This document shows positions 44,097-47,433 of a stretch of DNA of 47,433 bases, one piece after another. Where the stretch lies: NCBI GenBank assembly GCA_950096615.1, contig CATNCP010000023.1, positions 1-47,433 of the forward strand, written 5' to 3'. Made by a program: the position numbers and the translations under genes. Positions within the stretch are counted from its first letter, which is position 1. The number at the start of each line of letters is the position of its first letter. The notes beneath the pieces were generated by a model. The model had not been told where the DNA came from. It ran no database searches and was given only the letters and a program-made list of their open reading frames with translations. Source of the stretch: an uncultured Kangiella sp. Its GTDB lineage: Bacteria > Pseudomonadota > Gammaproteobacteria > Enterobacterales > Kangiellaceae.

Positions 44097-44672
44097 TTAG
44101 CCCTCCTTTTCTTTTTCAGTGTCTTTAAGCAACTCTAAAGACTGGGCTAGCGAATCCACATAATCACGATAACGTTGAGCTTCTTTTTCGACTGCGCTGT
44201 GACTCAATGTTTCAGCTTCATACATCACGAAGGGCTCGACATAGTTCATGCCACAAAAATCAGCAGTTTGCTCAAACGGTCTCAGCAATTCGGTCGTTGA
44301 AAACTTATTGAAGCCATGAGGGGTATAGCTATCTTTAGCCGCACCAGCGGTGATAGCGTTTAGCCAATAGCGCCCAGCCAACTGGTAGCCACCTTCACCA
44401 TAAGCAAAACCTTCCGCAAGAACCAAGTCCTGCCACTCCTTTAACAAAGAGGGAGAGCTGTACCAATAAAAAGGGTGTTGGAAAATGATTAAGGAATGCT
44501 CGAGTAGCAGCTTTTGCTCACGCTTAATATCGACAAAGTAATCGGGGTACTCTTCATACAAGTCGTTCACTCGAACATAATCCAGATCCTTTATAGCCTC
44601 AAGCATCACCTGATTAGCCCAGGATTTTTCAAAAATAGGATGTACTAAATTTAGCAGAACACGAGTCGTCAT
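44097..44672 (-). CDS. kefG: KefG-like flavodoxin-fold ancillary protein
   Basis: This 191-residue protein matches the KefF/KefG quinone-oxidoreductase family needed for full antiporter activity: VRVNDLYEEYPDYFVDIKREQ, IIFQHPFYWYSSPSLLKEW, GFAYGEGGYQLAGRYWLNAITAG and LRPFEQTADFCGMNYVEPFVMYEA. The pattern is closer to KefG, which pairs with KefB. I chose the ATG at 44672, where the first beta strand of the family begins; a GTG at 44726 would add 18 residues. Its stop abuts the kefB GTG start. Confidence 0.9.
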   Translation of the reverse strand: MTTRVLLNLVHPIFEKSWANQVMLEAIKDLDYVRVNDLYEEYPDYFVDIKREQKLLLEHSLIIFQHPFYWYSSPSLLKEWQDLVLAEGFAYGEGGYQLAGRYWLNAITAGAAKDSYTPHGFNKFSTTELLRPFEQTADFCGMNYVEPFVMYEAETLSHSAVEKEAQRYRDYVDSLAQSLELLKDTEKEKEG

Positions 44673-44876
44673 AAACGTTTTGCACTTCTTGTTATGTACC
44701 CCAATAACAAACATAGCGTTTGTCACATTCTTACCTTGAGTCTACACAAGTTTAAGCTAAAAAAGAAATGAAGGTTTTACGATAAGCCAATGAATGATAT
44801 ACGAAAATATCGCATGATGATAAGTTTTGAGAGAGTGGGTTTCAAGAGAGTGAGTCTCCGGGAAATGTTGCAGGCA

Positions 44877-44901
44877 AAATAAAAGCGGCCAAAGCCGCTT
44901 T
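44877..44901 (-). terminator. Rho-independent terminator of the putative small RNA
   Basis: On the minus strand AAAGCGGC-TTTG-GCCGCTTT is followed by TATTTT. No protein gene ends just upstream on this strand, so it most likely ends the putative small RNA read from about 45040. Confidence 0.75.
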
Positions 44902-45040
44902 CAATATAGGATGAGTCCGTCCCACAGTTTTCCGATATCCAGCCTTGGATGATACGTCCGTTTAATATGTCCTAAATTATTATTCCATAACCTATCGTTA
45001 GATAGTCGATTTGTAGATAGTGTGTTCTCCCTGAACACGG
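44880..45040 (-). ncRNA. Putative small RNA with GGA-loop hairpin (CsrA-sponge candidate)
   Basis: A minus-strand promoter (TTGTTC at 45073-45068, 16 bases, TACAGT at 45051-45046) would start an RNA near 45040 that ends at the terminator at 44901-44877, about 160 nt. The RNA opens with a perfect hairpin GTGTTC-AGGGA-GAACAC (45038-45022) whose loop shows GGA, the classic CsrA-binding display. Seven more GGA triplets follow (ATGGAAT, TAGGACA, ACGGACG, CTGGATA, TCGGAAA, and two in GGGACGGAC), plus a CTATC-TAAC-GATAG hairpin. No ORF fits. It could be a CsrB/RsmZ-type regulator or another RNA; not every GGA is in a clear loop. The call rests on promoter, terminator and motif density only. Confidence 0.42.
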
Positions 45041-45203
45041 AAGATACTGTAGCAAATCTTTTACTTGGAACAATCGCCTTTTTTAGGTTCTATTACGGGA
45101 GAAAACCCGCCACAAAAGGTAAAGCCTATACTTTTCAATCACTTACTAAAGATGTATTTTTTATGAGGCATTAGTCGGAGAGCTTTTTAAGAGTATGCTT
45201 AGG

Positions 45204-45229
45204 ACTTTGTGCGAGATCTCGCACAAAGT
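45204..45229. repeat. Perfect 26-base palindrome downstream of the AcoX-like gene
   Basis: ACTTTGTGCGAGA is directly followed by its exact reverse complement with no loop. It lies 22 bases after the stop at 45251 (minus strand) without a U-tract, so it is not a standard terminator. It could be a protein-binding site or a cruciform-type signal. Confidence 0.7.
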
Positions 45230-45250
45230 AGCCAGCCAAATGCTTAACTG

Positions 45251-46393
45251 TCAGGAATTCTCAATACCGACCGGGTACAAAATAAAGTCTTCGTACCCTG
45301 TAATAACTCGCATCACGCCGGATAAACGTTGATTTAACTCAGGGTCATCGCTATCAACGATAAGCGGCTTTCCCTCAAGCTCCTTAAGTTTAGTTTTGGT
45401 CGCGATGATATAAATATCGTCTTTATCGAGCTGCGATAGCACTTTAGCACTTAATTGTTGATTGCCTCGACCAATGATATGGCCCTGCCCACCAATCACG
45501 GTAATAACCAGTCTGACTTTGCCCTGGTGTTGTGACATTAACTCTAGAATATCCGCTTCAGTCATATCGCTAGCAATAACCTTGCCATCATGAACACAAT
45601 CGAGCCCCAGCAAAGTATTGTCTAACCCCATGCTTTCCATCAGAAAAGCACAGGTTGAACCGGATCCAATTAAATAATAATCGTCCTCATCCATGTTGTC
45701 GGTGATAAAGTCGGTAATATCCTGCAATACCAACTCTTCTAGCTCACGCCCACCTGACTTAGTCGCTTGCACATAACGATGCTCCGCTGGAACCTGCATC
45801 TCGCCATACTGCTTCGCTCGAACCACGCCTTTCCTGAACGCATCTTCATCAATGTCCATTACCGACGTTTCAAGCAGGCTCACTAGCTCTTTATTGATCA
45901 TCTTCTCTATCACTAAGCCCGCAGCATGCGGCGTTACCGCATAAACTCCAGAATGAATCTTCACTCCGGCTGGAATACCGAGAACAGGAACGGCGCCATC
46001 AACAGCCTCATAAACATTTCGAGCAGTGCCATCCCCTCCGGCAAATAATAAGACATCAATATTGTGCGATTCTTCACTGAGTCCAGCCATGACTTTGGCT
46101 GCTGTAATGGTGTCTTCATGAGTCGAGGGTTCGTGCGCCTGATGCACAACCTTAAACTGGAACCCCATCTCTTTTAGAAGGTTCTCCCCCATATCACCCG
46201 AGGCCGTTAATATATGGAGTTGCTCTTTGTATGGCATTAAAGCTTCCAGAGCAATTTTCGCGCGCTCAACGGCCTGCGGTTTCGCCCCACGAGCGAAAGC
46301 TTCTGTGCGAATGGCCTCGCCATCACTCCCCTTGAGCCCTACTTTGCCACCAATACCGGCAAAAGGATTAATAATAAAACCTAAAGTAAACAT
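45251..46393 (-). CDS. ATP-NAD kinase/AcoX-like family protein
   Basis: This 380-residue protein belongs to the NAD-kinase superfamily group related to AcoX. It starts MFTLGFIINPFAGIGGKVGLKGSDG and has the phosphate-binding GGDGTARN motif at 119-126, then GIPAGVKIHSGVYAVTP and LIGSGSTCAFLMESMG. It is longer than the usual NAD kinase (about 290 residues), as AcoX proteins are. Its substrate is not established. I chose the ATG at 46393, which overlaps the end of epmC by 13 bases; the frame open to 46444 runs deep into epmC. No acetoin genes lie nearby. Confidence 0.8.
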   Translation of the reverse strand: MFTLGFIINPFAGIGGKVGLKGSDGEAIRTEAFARGAKPQAVERAKIALEALMPYKEQLHILTASGDMGENLLKEMGFQFKVVHQAHEPSTHEDTITAAKVMAGLSEESHNIDVLLFAGGDGTARNVYEAVDGAVPVLGIPAGVKIHSGVYAVTPHAAGLVIEKMINKELVSLLETSVMDIDEDAFRKGVVRAKQYGEMQVPAEHRYVQATKSGGRELEELVLQDITDFITDNMDEDDYYLIGSGSTCAFLMESMGLDNTLLGLDCVHDGKVIASDMTEADILELMSQHQGKVRLVITVIGGQGHIIGRGNQQLSAKVLSQLDKDDIYIIATKTKLKELEGKPLIVDSDDPELNQRLSGVMRVITGYEDFILYPVGIENS

Positions 46394-46995
46394 GATTCTA
46401 TGTGCGGTTGATGAATAGGATGTTGCTTTCGATAGAGTCTGCATAAAAGCTGAATCATTAATAGCGCTCGTGTTGGAAAGCCTTGTAAGAAATACCGCTC
46501 AAGCTGGCGATATACCTCATCACGGAATGTATATGCTTGCGTGAAAGCCTCAGCACCGCCATCAAGATTATCGATGCTCAGCCTAAAGGGAATACCGGCT
46601 GCAAGGCTAAAGGCCCACTCCAAAGCTTGTGGTTTCACCTCGACCTTAAAAAATTCTGCCTGCTGCTCAGGGCTGCGTCCATCAGGCTCATACCAGTAAC
46701 CATAATCGTCTAATTGACGGCGCTCAGCGCCTGCAATACACCAATGCGCGATCTCGTGGAGTGCGCTGGAAAAATAATCATGACTGGAAAATATGGTGGC
46801 AACGTCATCAAGGGACTTTGCAGCCTGATAAAACGGCTCGGTGGCACCTGGAGTTAGTTGGGTTTGGTGTTTTACAAAGTGCCTATTGAAGGCTATTGCC
46901 AAGTGCTGAACACTTGGCTGATCAAGACAGCTACCAAAAGAGGAGCTGTCTATCGGTGTAGTTTCAAGCTGTTGTAACGGTGCTTCAAATAACAT
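46381..46995 (-). CDS. epmC: Elongation factor P hydroxylase
   Basis: This 204-residue protein matches EpmC (YfcM), which hydroxylates the beta-lysyl-lysine of elongation factor P. The metal-site motif SALHEIAHWCIAGAERRQLDDYGYWYEPDGRS is very characteristic, with HEIAH at residues 80-84, followed by FFKVEVKPQALEWAFSLAAG. Length is typical. It follows prmB by three bases and overlaps the AcoX-like gene, so the three probably form one operon. The epmA and epmB partners are not in the window. Confidence 0.93.
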   Translation of the reverse strand: MLFEAPLQQLETTPIDSSSFGSCLDQPSVQHLAIAFNRHFVKHQTQLTPGATEPFYQAAKSLDDVATIFSSHDYFSSALHEIAHWCIAGAERRQLDDYGYWYEPDGRSPEQQAEFFKVEVKPQALEWAFSLAAGIPFRLSIDNLDGGAEAFTQAYTFRDEVYRQLERYFLQGFPTRALLMIQLLCRLYRKQHPIHQPHIESCLL

Positions 46996-46998
46996 GAA

Positions 46999-47433
46999 TT
47001 AACTGAAATATTCCAGCAGCTGCTTTTTGGTCAAGACAAAAACGCCATCACCGCCCTGTTCAAACTCAATCCAGTTAAACTCGATCTCAGGGAAGCTTTC
47101 TTCAAGTGCCGGCCAACTGTTTCCAACCTCAACAATAAGAACACCTTGGTCACTCAAGTAGTGCGCTGCATTTTCCAGAATTTGACGTGTAATATCCAAC
47201 CCATCAAGTCCTGAACCCAAACCAATCTCAGGCTCATGGTGATACTCTTGTGGCATATCAGCTAAGTCGTCAGCATCAACATAAGGTGGGTTTGAGACGA
47301 TTAAATCAAAGACCTCGCCCTTTAAGCCATCAAATAAGTCGGACTGCACCGCACGAGCTTTATGATACAAGCCTAAACGCTCAATATTGATTTCAGCTAC
47401 CGTTAGCGCATCTTCTGATATATCAGACATCAC
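46999..47433 (-). CDS. prmB: Ribosomal protein L3 glutamine methyltransferase, C-terminal part
   Basis: The last 145 codons of a HemK-family N5-glutamine methyltransferase are present; the N-terminus lies beyond the window. The catalytic [36 protein letters not shown] marks PrmB, rather than PrmC, by the PPYVDAxDxAxxPxEYxHEP pattern, and the end [16 protein letters not shown] is typical. PrmB methylates a glutamine of ribosomal protein L3. It is followed three bases later by epmC. Confidence 0.92.
   Translation of the reverse strand: MMSDISEDALTVAEINIERLGLYHKARAVQSDLFDGLKGEVFDLIVSNPPYVDADDLADMPQEYHHEPEIGLGSGLDGLDITRQILENAAHYLSDQGVLIVEVGNSWPALEESFPEIEFNWIEFEQGGDGVFVLTKKQLLEYFS

Overview
The window reads as one chromosomal segment of a moderate-GC gammaproteobacterium. 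Family content and gene order (class I fumarase, a full ccmABCDEFGHI set, HvfABC, leuCDB with a divergent LysR gene, mnmC, kefGB, epmC/prmB) suggest a marine lineage such as Kangiella or a relative. That assignment is an inference from memory. Genes are dense and mostly on the minus strand. No tRNA, rRNA, CRISPR array or complete insertion sequence was seen.

Layout. 1-3.0 kb: end of a propionate (methylcitrate) cluster, prpC (partial) and prpB, plus a class I fumarase. 3.2-7.7 kb, plus strand: pabB, a CoA-type Nudix hydrolase, sdaA and a yfcH-like epimerase. 7.7-9.3 kb: an exported amidohydrolase. 9.5-12.2 kb: a three-gene operon that I read as a split borosin (backbone N-methylating RiPP) system: a 72-residue precursor, a TPR/GGDEF diguanylate cyclase and a SonM-type alpha-N-methyltransferase. 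12.2-13.6 kb: an accessory stretch bounded by an 18-base inverted repeat (core GGGGTCAGAGTA), with one unknown exported protein and a 147-bp tandem duplication. 13.6-16.4 kb: a large surface protein with a propeller, three cadherin-like repeats and a GlyGly-CTERM tail. 16.5-18.2 kb: a cN-I-type 5'-nucleotidase and mlaA.

18.3-20.4 kb: a second RiPP locus, the copper-linked bufferin/HvfABC type. Its HvfA precursor has ten EGKCG motifs, followed by an MNIO enzyme (HvfB) and its partner HvfC. 20.5-27.4 kb: the complete cytochrome c maturation operon ccmABCDEFGHI behind a near-consensus sigma-70 promoter. 27.5-31.9 kb: leuCDB, with interspersed repeats inserted between leuD and leuB, and a divergent LysR regulator. 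31.9-34.8 kb: small exported and membrane proteins and a lipoprotein dipeptidase. 34.9-37.6 kb: a DEAD-box helicase, an AT-rich pair of unknown ORFs that may be one frameshifted gene, and a mosaic of four perfect hairpins. 37.6-41.2 kb: pdxB, folE and mnmC. 41.2-44.7 kb: a zinc-ribbon protein, fetB, kefB and kefG. 44.9-45.1 kb: a probable small RNA with a GGA-loop hairpin and a terminator. 45.2-47.4 kb: an AcoX/NAD-kinase-like protein, epmC and prmB (partial).

The main point is that two unrelated peptide-modification systems lie within about 11 kb. The borosin operon has a signalling enzyme between precursor and methyltransferase and sits beside an inverted-repeat-bounded accessory segment.
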